From Aurelia coerulea (lineage: Eukaryota; Cnidaria; Scyphozoa; Semaeostomeae; Ulmaridae), in NCBI GenBank assembly GCA_039566865.1, contig CM076945.1:7553501-7617500 (forward strand): a stretch of DNA of 64,000 nucleotides, read 5' to 3'. Under the pieces are notes generated by a model, which saw nothing but the letters and a program-made list of their open reading frames with translations, did not search any database and was not told the origin of the DNA. The position numbers were made by a program, and so were the translations under genes. Shown here piece after piece: positions 1 to 11,893 of the stretch. Position 1 is the first letter of the stretch. Each line of letters starts with the position of its first letter.

Positions 1-97
1 ATTGCAATTGATGTGAGAATTTGGTAGAGAATTACTACTACAGAAAAACATCTATTCTATTAAAGTTGAGAAATATTCAGATAGTATGATTCGCTTT

Positions 98-420
98 TGA
101 AATTTGACTTGATGCAATTCAGTCATAATGAGGTATATATTTTAGAACATTTGAAACCTCATTAGATTAACGAGGCTCAAGTGATAGTAAACTTTTCGAC
201 ATATTATGAAGTCAAAACACAGTTTATAGTTTAAATCATATGTATTGATGTTGATTGAATCGAATATGAAACTTGGCTTGATGCAATTCTTTAAAATGAG
301 GTACACATTTTAGAACACATGAAACCTCATCAGGTTGATGAGGCTCAGGTGATAGTAAACTTTTTGAGAAAATATGAAGTCAAAACACGGTCTATGGTTG
401 AAATCTTATGAATTGATGGC
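98..420. repeat. Two-copy tandem repeat, about 170 bp unit
   Basis: Two adjacent diverged copies start at 98 and 268. Both contain the blocks TTGATGCAATTC, TTTTAGAACA, GAAACCTCAT and GATAGTAAACTTTT in the same order and spacing. A shorter piece recurs near 601. I see no coding potential. The stretch 420-1000 that follows has a G run at 449-462 and GGGCCCCCC-type low-complexity blocks but no recognised gene. Confidence 0.8.
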
Positions 421-1385
421 AGTCTCGTCGGAAGCGGGGAGCTCGTGTGGGGGGGGGGGGGGCTTCAGCCCCCCAATAACTTGCTGAAGCTCGTTCATAT
501 TTGCAAGTGAAAAAGGCTGTGAACGCCAAATTCTTGAAAAAGAAGATTCAAACTTAACTGTACTCGAGGAAGTTAATAGATTTATCAAGCCAACACTTTT
601 GATATGATGCAATTCAAAAATAATCCATATTCTCATGAAATTGAAGTCATCATTTTATATTTTTCGCGGAAACGGCCTCATTTTTTATCATCCTGTTTTT
701 TTTAAATCGGAAATTCTCCAAAAATGTGGCGTTTTCCAACGATCTAAAGGGCCTGGTGATGAAAATCTTTCCGGGGGCCCCCCTTTTTCTCGGTGTTCTT
801 GCATCAAGTTTCAGCCCCCCCAATATGAATTTTGTCCTGACGGGCCTTTATCTCAGTGGATGGAAGATTGCTCGCCCGAATTTTGTATCGAAGAAGTTTA
901 TCCCCCTCCCCAAGTGATATCCTCTAATATATAGATATCATAACAAAGCGAGTTTTATATATACTAGAAAATCTAACAACTACTTAAAATTCTTACCTGA
1001 AGAACCCCCCTGATTGAAGATGTTGTAGCGTAGTGGTGCAATCCATTGAGTTTGACTTTGCATTTTACGTTACAGCCAGAGCCAGAGGGAGGGCCGGTCG
1101 GAGCGAAATTCATGTTGGGGGCCGAAGCTGAATGCGAGCGCAGCAAGCAAACATGGATGGGGATGCAAGGGTTGGCGCCTGGGAATATTGTTCATAACGA
1201 CGCCCTTTACATCATTGGAAAATGCCCCATATTGAGAGAATTTGTGTTTAAAAGAAGCAAAGGATCATGAGTGACTGATGAGAGTTTTTCCAAAAAAATT
1301 TTCAAACTAGGACTGCAATGTCACGATGATATACTACCGGGTGTCTAAAAGGTTGTATTTTACTTGTCAAATCATTTAATTGAGG

Positions 1386-1971
1386 GTGTTTTAGTAGACT
1401 GATTACGATGAGTCCCAGTAATCGCTATCCAAAACGAGACTATTACGCCAGACCGAGACCGCTCTTACTGGGACTCATAATATTACGGCAATATTTTTGG
1501 ACTGACTTTTTTCACTTTTGAACGCCCTTGGGAACGAGGCTGCTATACACATTCATGTACAAAGTATACAACCAAATACAACGCCATTAGAATCTCTGCA
1601 AATTCGATTGATTGATGTTGACCAACGGAAACTCGAAGCTCAAAGCAGAGTTTCAAGGAGTTTGGCCGGACAGAACAAAGTCTTACGAACAAGAATACCA
1701 TGAAAACAGTTGGCGACAATATCAAATTTTGTACGTAGGTACTATTTTGCTGCTTTCGCTAAGCATTAACTGATTTATTATGAAGTTTTCAAATCAATGT
1801 GTTTCATTTGAAAACTACAAATGTTTGTGCTTTTCTACCTAGGCCCTTATCGAAACGAGGCAGGCATAGTCATTTCAAAATAATGGCGTTTGATTATGAG
1901 TCGTAGTTAGGAGCGTCCGGCAGTATTTCAATAGCGATAACTACGACCATATCATCAGTCTAGTGTTTTAG
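1386..1971. mobile_element. Mutator-like MITE, 568 bp, with perfect 9-bp target duplication
   Basis: The element 1395-1962 has inverted ends TAGACTGATTACGATG / CATCAGTCTA and is bounded on both sides by the identical 9-mer GTGTTTTAG (1386-1394 and 1963-1971). The interior includes shorter inverted blocks around ATGAGTCCCAGTAA. A second copy in the opposite orientation lies at 36844-37343 in an AREL1 intron. There is no transposase, so it is non-autonomous. A 9-bp duplication is typical of the Mutator superfamily. Confidence 0.85.
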
Positions 1972-2167
1972 GCTTAGTCTTACCAGTCATCCATTTCGTT
2001 TCAGCCTCTTTCTCATGCGGTCATTTCCCATAAGTCTTTGTAGCTTTATCATGGTTCATTGCCACTCCTTAATTCTATATTCTTCATTCGTGCGGTTGTT
2101 GGTTTTTACCCTATACAATATTCGTTTATGCCAAATACGTTATGTTTTCTTTCGGTGTTTTCCTTTC

Positions 2168-2945
2168 ACACTTAATTTAAAGTACATCCTTTTGACTGAA
2201 CAGAACAGAACAAGGCAACAAAACGATAATATTTCGGGACTTTCGAATTCATGGCTACATTTATTGGTCTTCAACTTAAATGCACATACCTTGCATTTTG
2301 AAAACGACCACCAAACACCGGAGATTTGAGTTCACAATGTCAAAACTTGGAGTGCACCTGAAACCAGAGGTTTGAGAAATGGCCTAGCCATAATTTGACA
2401 CCAAACAGGTATTTTGCAAACGAATTTTCAACTTTGACCTTTAATTTCTATTTTTGTGAAGATTTTTACCTTGAATTATTTCAATTGTTCTTGAAGTGAC
2501 TTTTCTTTTGAGGAATTGGTCCTTGCCATTGAATTCGATCCCAAGTGTTTTGTATTAAAGGAGAGGAATAGGAGCACGTGCACGCTTATTTTGGAGATGT
2601 GGCACGACTTTATCATTCTTACCACATTTTTACTATATTTGTTTAATCAGCGCCATGTCCATGCATCTTTTATTCTTTTCAAAAGCAAAAAACCGAGACT
2701 TAAAGTCTACAGGAACTTTGGAAAATGTCCACAATACAAATCATGTTTGGCCCTTTTTCAAAACCTCTGGTTTTGGGTGCACTATAAATTTTGACATTGC
2801 GAACCTGTAACTCCGGTGTTTGGTGGATGATTTCTAGATGCAAGCTATGTGGATCTAAGTTGAAGATTGATAAATTTTGCTGTGAACTTGGGGAGTAATG
2901 ATACCTTTACTTCCAGTCAAAAGGGGGTGCTTTTTTTGAGACACT
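2168..2945. mobile_element. Inverted-repeat element (MITE-like), about 780 bp
   Basis: Outer inverted ends pair near 2188-2199 (CCTTTTGACTG) and 2914-2925 (CAGTCAAAAGG). Inner arms also pair: 2245-2380 with 2755-2885, including CACCAAACACCGGAG against CTCCGGTGTTTGGTG and AACCAGAGGTTT against AAACCTCTGGTT. Open frames inside are chance. No clear target duplication was found. Confidence 0.7.
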
Positions 2946-3399
2946 TGTCAGATTATTTTTTATTTTGATTAAATGATATGAAAAGTGATAGCTCGATAAA
3001 TTTTGATTACCCCCTCGAATATAGATCAGTTTGAATCTCCATTTTCAACAGTTAGGCTTTCCTGGAATAAAATCTATAAAGTACGAGACCTGTCCTGGAT
3101 AAAGATCCGGTACTCATGGTTATCGTGAAAATAATTTCCTGTCCTAAGACGCAAAGGTGTAATTCTGTCAGGCAACTTTCAGCCAAAACTGAGACATTAT
3201 TGGCCGGCACATCCCCAAATAGTCAATGTATTCAGAAATTCAGAAGACCCCCGGGAACAACATACACTTCATAGATGTGAGAACTTTACAGTAAATCACT
3301 AATTCACTACTATCGAAAACATGTATGTATTACGTGAATATGAAACTGTTATACATAGAATCACTGCAATCGAAGAATATGTGTTACCGTATGTCAGAA

Positions 3400-3515
3400 T
3401 TTATTGATTGTTGCATGGATCATGGATTTTGCAATCTTGCTTGAATTTGGGATTGGATCATTGGATCTTCTTTGATCTTCATTTGATCTTGGATTCTTGG
3501 ATGGATGTTTGTCAA
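3400..3515. repeat. Low-complexity TTGGATC/TTTGATC tract
   Basis: Degenerate repetition of GGATC, TTGGATC and TTTGATCTT words. It lies just before a good splice donor (GAACGAG|GTAAGT, donor GT at 3548-3549) that could end a 5' untranslated exon of the candidate gene starting at 3896. Confidence 0.5.
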
Positions 3516-3895
3516 CAAGTTGGAAAAGAGGCTGTCTTGTGAACGAGGTAAGTGGTCTTTGAGAGGGGGAAAAGAAAGCAAGATTGGCTCAAGATTGACA
3601 GGAAGAAAATAAGAAACAGAATGATGCTGAATGAGTCAACTCAACATCCATTGCCGAAATTATGAGTGAAGTATAGACATACTTAATCAAGCCCGATCTG
3701 CATTCCTTGCTTTAAGTTTTTATCCAAAAGCAAAAGGGACCCCCCATGTCCAAAAGTAAGACGTCGTCGTTGATTTGTACAAACAGCATGCAAGGAAATA
3801 GAGGAAATAGGTCAAGATAACGGCAGGAACAGCAACTTGCAGACAAGAGACAACAGTAAGACAGTTTGTAAAGATTTCATTGTGGTGTAGCAGCT

Positions 3896-4082
3896 ATGTC
3901 ACAGAGAGACAGAGATAACCTTCTTACAATATGGCTAGTGTCAATGGTCATTGTTGTTATTTCATTTGGAGAAGATGCGATCTTGTACATGCAAAAAAGA
4001 AAGAGCTTTGGTGAAGTTGTTGAATGGCTGCAAGAACATAGTCCTGGATCAGAAAGGAATAAAGACGCATTTTATTATGCAG
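3896..4082 (+). CDS. Candidate first coding exon of an unknown membrane-anchored protein
   Basis: An ATG at 3896 opens a frame of 62 codons plus one base, ending at a splice donor (GCAG|GTACCC, GT at 4083-4084). A plausible acceptor, GTGTAGCAG, lies just before the ATG, and a donor at 3548 could end a non-coding first exon. Residues about 9-24 are hydrophobic (LLTIWLVSMVIVVISF) after a charged start, suggesting a signal anchor or signal peptide. The rest is polar and helix-like. It ends in phase 1, which matches the exon at 6615 that starts with two bases of a codon (G|GT, Gly), so the two join in frame. I do not recognise the family. Open frame, codon texture and phase match are seen; membership in one gene is inferred. 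Confidence 0.45.
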
Positions 4083-5507
4083 GTACCCCCATTTGAGAAT
4101 TTGCCAATTGCATTGCATTGTCAATTTCGCCACCATCATGCACTGTCAATTTCAAAATAATTCTAACCGTGAATGAATAAGAAAGCCTCTGTGCACTCAC
4201 TCTGCAAACTTTTCAATCTGGGCAGAGGTACTGTATTTCCTTGAGGAAGCTGTTTGTTTACGAAGAAATACCTGTCTTTTAGCCATGGCACTGTGATCCT
4301 CATTTAACGATATAGCTTACCCAGACTGGAAAGTTTCCATGCACACGTAAGTCCTCATCTGCACAAAGAAATGAAGGGAAGGTTCCATTGCTCTCTTTTC
4401 ATATCTTGTCTGCGAAATTATCAAGCCATTCATGGAAAGTCAGGCAGTATTTTGCGGAGAACTTTATGTGTGCAAGGGGAGTCCTCTAATGTTTATCTTT
4501 GTCTGTTTTGAAATCCCTATATAGTTTTTCTTGGGTGTTCAAGTACCACACTTTCCATATGGGTACATGCCCAGTACCAGTTTTCTTTTGTGCACATTGA
4601 CATGGTTTCCTGCGTAAGAATTCTTGTTTAGAAAATTTACGGTCTTTCATATGGCTCAAGAATTCATATCATTATGTAAAGAATTCTTGTCATGTTGATA
4701 TGCACATGACTAGCTCAACAACTAGACGCACAAGATTGGCCACAAAATATTAACTTAACATGTACACTGATTTCTAACAAGGTCCTTTGCTGTCTACCTT
4801 CAAAGCAAATGAATCAAAGACTCTGCATGCAAAAGACTCTGCAATAAATGCAACACCACTTTAGGCATCATGAGATCTTTTCAAAACTGCCATACTGTGC
4901 AGACTGGGATGCCAAGCATGGTGGTAGCACAGTTTTTTGGGGACCAAGGTCAGGACAAAGGGATTTTTTTTGGGAAAAAATTAAACATGTAATGGTTAAA
5001 AAATGGTCAAGATTTTAAAGCTGCCTATATTTCAAGTACCTACAGTAGCTGCTTAGCTGCCAGAATCACAAAATAGTTTACAGAGAGAAATGAATCGGCC
5101 AGATTTTATTCAACTTGATCATTAACAGATTTATTTCAACTGCCAACGACAGAATAGGGACCACAGAATTTCAGCTCAAATGGCTGGATCTTGTCTGTAG
5201 AGCAGTCTCGCAAGCAAAGCAAGAAATGATCTTGAGGAATCTGGAGTACTTTCCTTGGAAACTCTGTAGGGACCATGTCCTTTCATGCCTTTCAATGTCC
5301 AAAAACTGAGAAAATTATGATTCTTGCCCTGTTCTCTGGATTCTCTTGGGTAGCTTTAATATGTTTGCTAAAGTATTTACAAGCATGAAAAATTTCTTTT
5401 GATTTGATTGCTGCTCCATGCTAACACTTTGTATAGTTCTTCTAACATATCTGATGTAAATGATAATGAAATTATACTTCCCAGCAAGGATACAAAAGAA
5501 GACCATA

Positions 5508-6211
5508 AAGCCTGGTTCACACTTAGGATTCATCGCGTTAGCTGCGCTAGTGTTAATTTGTTGACGTGTTTAACCCCAGTGTGTACCTAAAACTTGACGC
5601 TTTATAACCCACCTCTAACCTACAAACGCGAGGCGTCAAATATCAAATTTTTTTGATATTTAACGCTATTGACGCGGAAAACATTGCTGAACTTGTGCCA
5701 AGTCACGCACGTGTTTGCTAAGTCAGTCCAATATGGCGGCAGATAACATACGAGAAGATGTGCAATTCGATGAAAAACTTGCAGAATCTGTGCGAAAATT
5801 TCCTTGCCTCTTCAACAAATCAAGCAAGGACTACAAGGATAAATTTGTCGTTGCTAATGCCTGGGAAAAGGTGGCACAGGAAACCGGGTTGGAAGGGGGT
5901 ACGTAGAAATAGACCTTACTTTTATTTATCACATGATTTAGCATGTGATCCCTTACCCAGAACCTCCTTTTTTGTTGCTTTTTTTTCGATTCAAGTCTCC
6001 TTCTTCTTTTTCTCAAAACATAAATACAACCCATCATACCAAGAATTTGTTCTCTTCCAAAGGACGCCATGCTTGCACGAAATTATGGCGGGAAAATCCA
6101 CCTTACCACCATAAACCACAGTGTGAACAAATGTTAACGCCATAGACATATCGCGTTAAGAAACTAGCACTAACGCCTAACGCGTTAAACCCTCTAGTGT
6201 GAACTAGGCTT
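5508..6211 (+). mobile_element. Terminal-inverted-repeat element carrying a MADF-type exon (PIF/Harbinger-like?)
   Basis: The ends AAGCCTGGTTCACACT (5508) and AGTGTGAACTAGGCTT (to 6211) are inverted repeats, followed inward by CGCGTTA-rich subterminal blocks on both sides. The element sits in the intron of the candidate gene 3896-7021. Inside is a short ATG exon encoding a MADF/Myb-SANT-like fragment. PIF/Harbinger elements often encode such a DNA-binding protein beside the transposase, but no transposase is present and no clear 3-bp target duplication was seen. The superfamily is therefore uncertain. Confidence 0.6.
5733..5898 (+). CDS. MADF (Myb/SANT-like) domain N-terminal exon, partial
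   Basis: The ATG at 5733 (GCGGCAGAT follows) opens 55 codons ending at a donor GG|GTACGT. Residues 13-55 read FDEKLAESVRKFPCLFNK, then KDYKDKF, AWEKVAQETG. This matches the start of MADF domains: an acidic start, L-I/V-E-x-V-x-x-x-P-x-L-[YF]-[ND], a D-Y-K-D-K block, then A-W-x-x-[IV]-A. The second half of the domain (the C-x-x-[RK]-W-x-x-[IL]-R region) was not found downstream. The piece is either the first exon of a gene or a relic held in the surrounding inverted-repeat element. Confidence 0.55.
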
Positions 6212-6614
6212 GACAGGAGTTTTGAAGTAACAAGAGCTTATATTTGTTTTTTTGGGAAAGGACTAAATTGAATGAATTCTTTCAAGTAAATTTTAGTGAA
6301 TGCTGGCTTCTGGTGGATATTGTGTGAAGTGAATACACAATAATACACAATACACAATATAAATAGGCTTGGCTGGTAACTAACAATGCCAACTCAAGTC
6401 AATTGTCTTTTTTTATTGCAAAGCAAAATATTCTATTGAGTTATTCTTTGCATTTGTTAGACCTTGGACAGGTAGTAATATACATAACACCATGCCATGT
6501 CAGAACTGGAGCTGTTCTTTGTATTGAGAAGCCTCTTTGCCATTGTACAGTACACTCCATTTCATAGCTCCATTGATATCCAGATTTAATTCATGTGATT
6601 TTATTTTTGCTTAG

Positions 6615-7021
6615 GTATCACATCACTACAAAAACTGTGCTTACTGTCTGTTGATGAATTCCAATACCTGAGCTATGGTTCAAAATGGCAATCAGATGAC
6701 CCCCTTGAGGATAATCTCCTGCAATTAAAGAGGCAGATGATTGCAAAATATTGGCTTCATGGCTACAATGTTGATTACCAAAAGTTCTCTAAACTTGGTA
6801 TTGAAACTTTGAAGCAAATTGCTTCGGAAGTGAGCCATGAGAAGTTGATAGGAATACTTGAAGAAAAGCAATCAAAGATTCAGAATGTTTGGCATGGGAT
6901 CCAACGGTTAAAGAGCAAGACAGAACGAGAGTTGGATGGGTTTCCAGTGGAGCATCCTTCGCATTTCATTGTACAACTCTTTGCATTCATATGGGGAATT
7001 ATCAGGCCTTTGGGTAAGTGA
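6615..7021 (+). CDS. Candidate second coding exon of the unknown gene
   Basis: After the acceptor TTTTGCTTAG (to 6614) the frame GT|ATC ACA TCA runs open for 135 codons to a TGA at 7019-7021. It joins in phase to the exon ending at 4082, giving about 197 residues in total. The protein is helix-rich and mixed charge, with blocks SVDEFQYLSYGSKW, LKRQMIAKYWLHGYN, LIGILEEKQSKIQN and a hydrophobic tail HFIVQLFAFIWGII. A strong donor (TTTGG|GTAAGT, GT at 7014-7015) overlaps the end, so the exon may instead splice onward at 7013 and the TGA may be intronic. No further exon could be assigned. The family is not recognised and no function is proposed. Confidence 0.45.
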
Positions 7022-8442
7022 ATACATTCTGAGACTAAAGGTCCTACAATCATAGCACAACTTAACTACGGCAAAAAATGTTAAAAGTATCAAGCTCTGA
7101 TCTAGTTATCACGCACAATTTGGAAACCATAGAAACATTTCAACATAGCCAACAGTCTTGTTGTGCATTTTAATGGGGATTTATCATGCTCTTTCTAAAT
7201 GTCTTAAAGCATCAATCAGCCTCATTTCGAAAAGAGTTGAGAAAAGTTAGAGTCTCATTGTTTTCAAGTGTTCACACGCATTAAGACGTTGTTTTCAAAT
7301 TGTGCCAGTTAGAGTTCCATTTTTGAATTCTTTTGTTTTTAAATTCTATCAGCAAAATGAGACATTCTGGTGTGAACAGGAGGACATCTGTAACAATCTT
7401 ACGCCATTTTCAAAAATCGTATCACACTGAAACTTCTTGAATATCGCAGAGTTTTTTAATTTCTTGTGAAACCATAATACGGTGAACTGAAAAATCCATT
7501 TACAAATCACAAATTAATCTGTAAATAGAATAGACATCGGATATTTCAATCATAAGGTGCACCCAACTAAAGATAGTTAATGCAAAATTTCAAATGATAG
7601 TAAAGCCAATGGTCACAACTTCTAAATTAATTGAGAAAAAATAGCAATAATATAGAGCAGTGATTGTGGGCCAAAGGAATGGTACTGTACAGTATATGGC
7701 ATGGATATATGGCAATGGATGCCTTGCTCACATTGAAGGTAATAATAGTTACTGATGCAGTAAATGCGTTTATCCTTAAATGTATCAAAGAATATCCACA
7801 CACTCTTTGTTTTCTGAGGTTGGCACATGCAAATTTTGATAATTCAATGCGCTCTCAAAATAGATTGGGTACAAGGCTAATTTACCTGTGTCGAGTCCTC
7901 TTGCATCTTTTTTCCGTTCAATATAAAAGTTTACAACAACAAATTATTTTAGACACTACCTACAGTACAATCTACCATACCACGCTACAAGGACGGCACA
8001 AGGAGGAGCAAAATATCATGACTGCCCCCTGAGATTAAACATAAACCTAAAATAAAACTTTGTTATACAATTACAAAATGCTGAATACTTTAAAGACCTT
8101 TTTACTAGTAAATAATTGAGCCGGTATGACCTTGGATGTCAAACCAAAAATAGGTGACAATGGTCAACAATCAGAACCCCCTATAAACCTTTTCACCCTT
8201 TCATGTTTCATATGGGTCAAGAATTCTTTTCATAATGTAAATAATCCTTGTCATTTACTGTGTGCCAGGCCTGTTGTGTACTTTACATAGCCAAAACGTG
8301 CAAGGAAGTTGCAGGAACTTTTGCCGCACTGAATCTTGATTAGAAAAACCCCAAACACACATGTTACAACACTTCTTCATCCAAACTCAAATAAATACAG
8401 CGCCAAGGGGGGGGGGGGGGGTTCTTAGCCAAATTTTGGATA
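7022..8442. other. Non-coding stretch with degraded repeats
   Basis: No gene seen. 7215-7380 resembles 37955-38150, an old inverted-repeat element with CCTC..TTTTGAAA ends and blocks like GTTTTCAAATTGT. About 7950-8040 is a degraded LINE 3' tail (minus strand) related to those at 39760, 40205 and 62390. A G run lies at 8407-8420. Confidence 0.5.
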
Positions 8443-8710
8443 GGGGTCTGCCGCGAGCATCTTCAAAAGGGTACCGTTGGCTAGAGTAATTTTTACGAAA
8501 ATGGTACCCTTGGCTAGACCAATTTTGACCATTTCCTCGACCAATATTGTCAAATTTATGCCAAATATGATATCATGACCATTCGCTAGACCAATATTGT
8601 CAAAAATGATACCCTTGGCTAGACCATTGATGGCCAAAATTGCAAAAAAAGTATACCCTTGGCTAAACTAGAAGTCCGAAAAAGTATACCCTTGCTCGCG
8701 GCACATCCCC
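8443..8710. mobile_element. Small element with GC-rich inverted ends and an internal degenerate minisatellite
   Basis: The ends GGGGTCTGCCGCGAGCA (8443) and GCTCGCGGCACATCCCC (to 8710) are inverted. Between them CCCTTGGCTAGACCAA is repeated with decay about five times. A similar layout, with GGGGATGTGCGCC ends and an internal TTCTGGGATTGGGGTA repeat, occurs at 54387-54776, so this appears to be a family in which the interior is tandemly repeated. Confidence 0.6.
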
Positions 8711-10640
8711 AGGTACCTTTACTATGGAAGAACCCACCCCCCCGTGTACAATGCGCAATTTTTGCATTTTGGAAACATCTAGTTTTATTTTTGATGGACT
8801 TTTCAGCCTAGTATAAGGTTGTAAGATTGGTTCTGCAGAATACTGTAGTGCTGGGGTTAGATCTCGTCTTGCTTTGAAGTGAAGTTCGTTGGGAGTTCGT
8901 TAAAGACAAATGACGGATATATAGCGGCTAGTTTAAAAATAGAACGAAAGATGGCTGAGTGATTTCATGTGTCCAATTGATTTGCTTATCCCTCGATATC
9001 ATCAAATACAATGGAACATAATAGGATATATTTAGATTGCCCAGGCCCCTGATTTAAATCACCTTATATCTCCGTCATTTGTCTTTAAGGCTTGTGTAAA
9101 CATTGTGTCATGCATGAAAGGTGATGCGAGGCCGAGGCCGCCGTGACGTCAAGGCAGTGTTCTGTACATAATTTTCCTTGTACAACTTAAAATAAGTGTG
9201 CAATGGTAAATAGGCTCATCTATAACTAGAACAAAGAAATAACTCAGACACAGCAAGAGTTTCTTAGCAAGATTAAAATCTCATTCTTAGGCTACCCTTT
9301 GTTGACATTGTCTGCAACTAGACTGAGGCTAGTGTGCAACTTTGATTTGAATGGGATATTTGTAGATTTTCTGCTCTCTGCAAATGCAAGCTTTTAACCT
9401 TGCACAAACCCTTTAACGTTACAGAAGCTTCCTTTTTCCTTGTACGACTTAACGTCACAGAAGCTTCCTTTATCATATTGACACGATTGGAGCGGTTTGA
9501 AAGGCTTTGTTGGTTTGAGTGCGCAGGTCTTTTTGGTCATGTTATTCCAAAGTAAAGTTGAGATTGCATATTCTCAAGGTGTGAGCGCAGTTGGACAGCC
9601 TCTTTCAAATACGCCTTAAGGTTTGATCTGTAAGTATGTAATTGGGTTGTGGATAATTTTTGGAATTTTGAGCTGTATTTTTAAAGAGATCTATTTTTGA
9701 AATTTTATAGTGAAAATAGCTTAAATAACGGACTCATCGTAGCAAACCCACAAATGTTACATTAGACACTGTAATCTTTGGAAGGACACTGTTAAAAGAA
9801 TAACAACTGAATTAACCTGTGACTAGGGAGACACATTGATAAAAATATGGATGTATCTTAAGTTTTTGGTGTGAAACATACGGGGTTAGTTTTTATAAGA
9901 AACTAAGAAATTTACTCAGAGGTGAAAGTTTCTTAAATTCCTCATTATTTCAGTACTCAGAGTATCTTACGGGTTTCCTACAAGTCATTCTTGATATTTT
10001 TGCATCCTTTGACTCGTGAAGTTTTTACAATAAAACGTCTTGGTAGACATTACTTGTGTGCCTTATGAGCAATACGATAAAAGAAACAAGTGAAAATTAA
10101 GTTGATATATGCAAGATAAATTAAGAGAACTCATATATGTTATTCCATGATTGAAGGGAAAACTTCCTAAGTAATTTGTGTCAGCACTGAAATTTCTTTA
10201 TGTTTTAGTTCTCTGAGAGTTGAGTTTCTAAATAAGAGTTCCATACAAAGGACGTGCGTACGGACCAGGACGAGAACACCAGCCAGAACGTCATCTTGTA
10301 TCCCCGCTTGTATCCTGCAAACAAGGTATTTCTCCGATATGCTACTTTCAACATGTTGTTATTCAAAAAGCTGAACGAAACCTCCCTCTTCAGTTAAGTG
10401 CCTAAGAACCGTCCTGATGTTCTGAATCAAATGCAACTTCACGCTGCCGTTGAAGTTGGTATCGTGGGTTCATGAATTCCCCAATATCTCCACTCCACGT
10501 TCTATTTGTGCGTTTTTGAAATATACATGTCAAGTTTATAGAAGAATCCTCGAAGGAAACTTCGATATTTGATTAGCAATTCGACAAGCCCCGGACAAGC
10601 CATGTGTTTGAGATTGACGCATTAGCGCCCCTCATATTTC
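8711..10640. other. Non-coding stretch, no gene recognised
   Basis: I see no convincing exon. 9735-9850 resembles 62745-62860 (blocks ACATTAGACA, TGTAATCT, AATAACAAC and CCTGTGACTAGGGAG against CCTGTAACAAGGGAG), a dispersed repeat. A GC-richer open stretch at 10240-10395 is noted under findings. Confidence 0.4.
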
Positions 10641-10645
10641 ATTCT

Positions 10646-10667
10646 CAGGGGGGCAATTGCCCCCCTG
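10646..10667. repeat. Perfect 22-bp palindrome
   Basis: CAGGGGGG, then CAATTG, then CCCCCCTG reads identically on both strands. It is probably the fused end or core of a small inverted-repeat element. No target duplication was identified. Confidence 0.8.
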
Positions 10668-10744
10668 CTGGTGCATGGCCTGGTAGATTAATTGTGAGCA
10701 TATAATGTACTGTCTTAAAACGCTTATCCAATTTCAAAACATTA

Positions 10745-10816
10745 CACAAGATAGCTCAACTGGTAGAGCGTCTGTCATGAAAGCAGAAGGCCCCGAGTTC
10801 AAATCTCGGTCTCACC
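10745..10816 (+). pseudogene. tRNA-like relic (tRNA pseudogene or SINE head)
   Basis: Clear internal promoter boxes are present: A box TAGCTCAACTGGTAGAGCG and B box GAGTTCAAATCTC, with a perfect T-arm (CCGAG/CTCGG) and a good anticodon stem (TCTGT/GCAGA). Two features argue against function. The acceptor stem pairs at only 3 of 7 positions (CACAAGA against TCTCACC), and the anticodon loop CATGAAA lacks U33 (anticodon would be TGA). The variable loop is short, unlike a serine tRNA. This is either a dead tRNA or the head of a tRNA-derived SINE. Confidence 0.7.
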
Positions 10817-11875
10817 TCAATTTTTCCATTTTTCTCCATTCGTCGAAAATTTTAGTATCAAATTTAAGTACCACTAAACAGTGCTATTTCGTCGTTGTTT
10901 TGCTGTAGGGCTTCAACTTTGCAAAAGAGTAAACGGCCATGGGAATATTTTTGTGGAACCCGCTAGTTTCACCTCGAACGACAGTTTGCAAACGAGGAAC
11001 AGAGCAGGTACCCACATTATATGATAAAAGGAGATAAACTTCAGATCACTCATCAATATCTTACTCTCCTTATCACATTACTGTTAAAACAAACGGTTGC
11101 GTCCCGTATTAACTCTGGGTGTAAGTAGTTTATTATTTATTATGCTAACTCGGAGCTATGAGGCAACTGTTTACTGTTTTGTCGTCTTTGGCCATGTCCT
11201 AGAAGAGTTACGAAAAGTTACGTTAAGGGTAAGCCTGGTTTCCATTTGGAATGTTTGCACTCTTTATTGCACGTTTTGGTGTTAAGTTGCTGTTCTTGGT
11301 TTTTTCTACTACTCTGCTCGTTTGGCTTCGCTTTGCTTCTTGTTGCTGATATTTGGTTTTGTTGCTCGCCTTCTTTGCTATTTTAAGGCTGACTGCCATT
11401 TTGGTTTTTTCTTATGTCTCACGATAATGCTCGTGGTATAATGGGATTGGAAATGATCATTGTCGCTCGTTTGGTTTCAGAGATGATCTATCGGCAACGA
11501 AAATAAACTAGGAAGGCTCAATGGATTGCATGTATAAATCATATTTTTAATTTCAGAGTTTTCTACAGCCCCTGTTTGATGTAGCAGGTCCACATCAACA
11601 TTTATGTTGCCACCGTTAGTTAACCTGCGTTAACAAATATATGATGATGTATGTATGATGTTGGATATCTCAAGCAAGGCGTTCAGCTGCCTTTCTTGGC
11701 AGAAAATGACCAGAAAAAATCACTTTTAATTGCTTTCAGCTTTCTCCATAGTAACTGTTTTTCATAATTATAATGACATTTTATTGAATCTGTTGTCGCC
11801 TAACGTAAGCAATCATTTTTTAATCTTGCGCTGTATTTAGATGTGTTGCCGGTGCCGTTCGTAATCACAACCGTT

Positions 11876-11893
11876 CGCCCCCCCCCCCCCCCG
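11876..11893. repeat. Poly-C run
   Basis: An uninterrupted C tract after GTTCG. The surrounding 10820-12640 region holds no recognised gene. It has an (AAT)n run at about 12088-12106 and otherwise AT-rich unique-looking sequence. Confidence 0.8.

Noticed and set aside
10745..10816. Functional tRNA-Ser(TGA)
   Set aside because: Acceptor stem mostly unpaired, U33 missing and no long variable arm.
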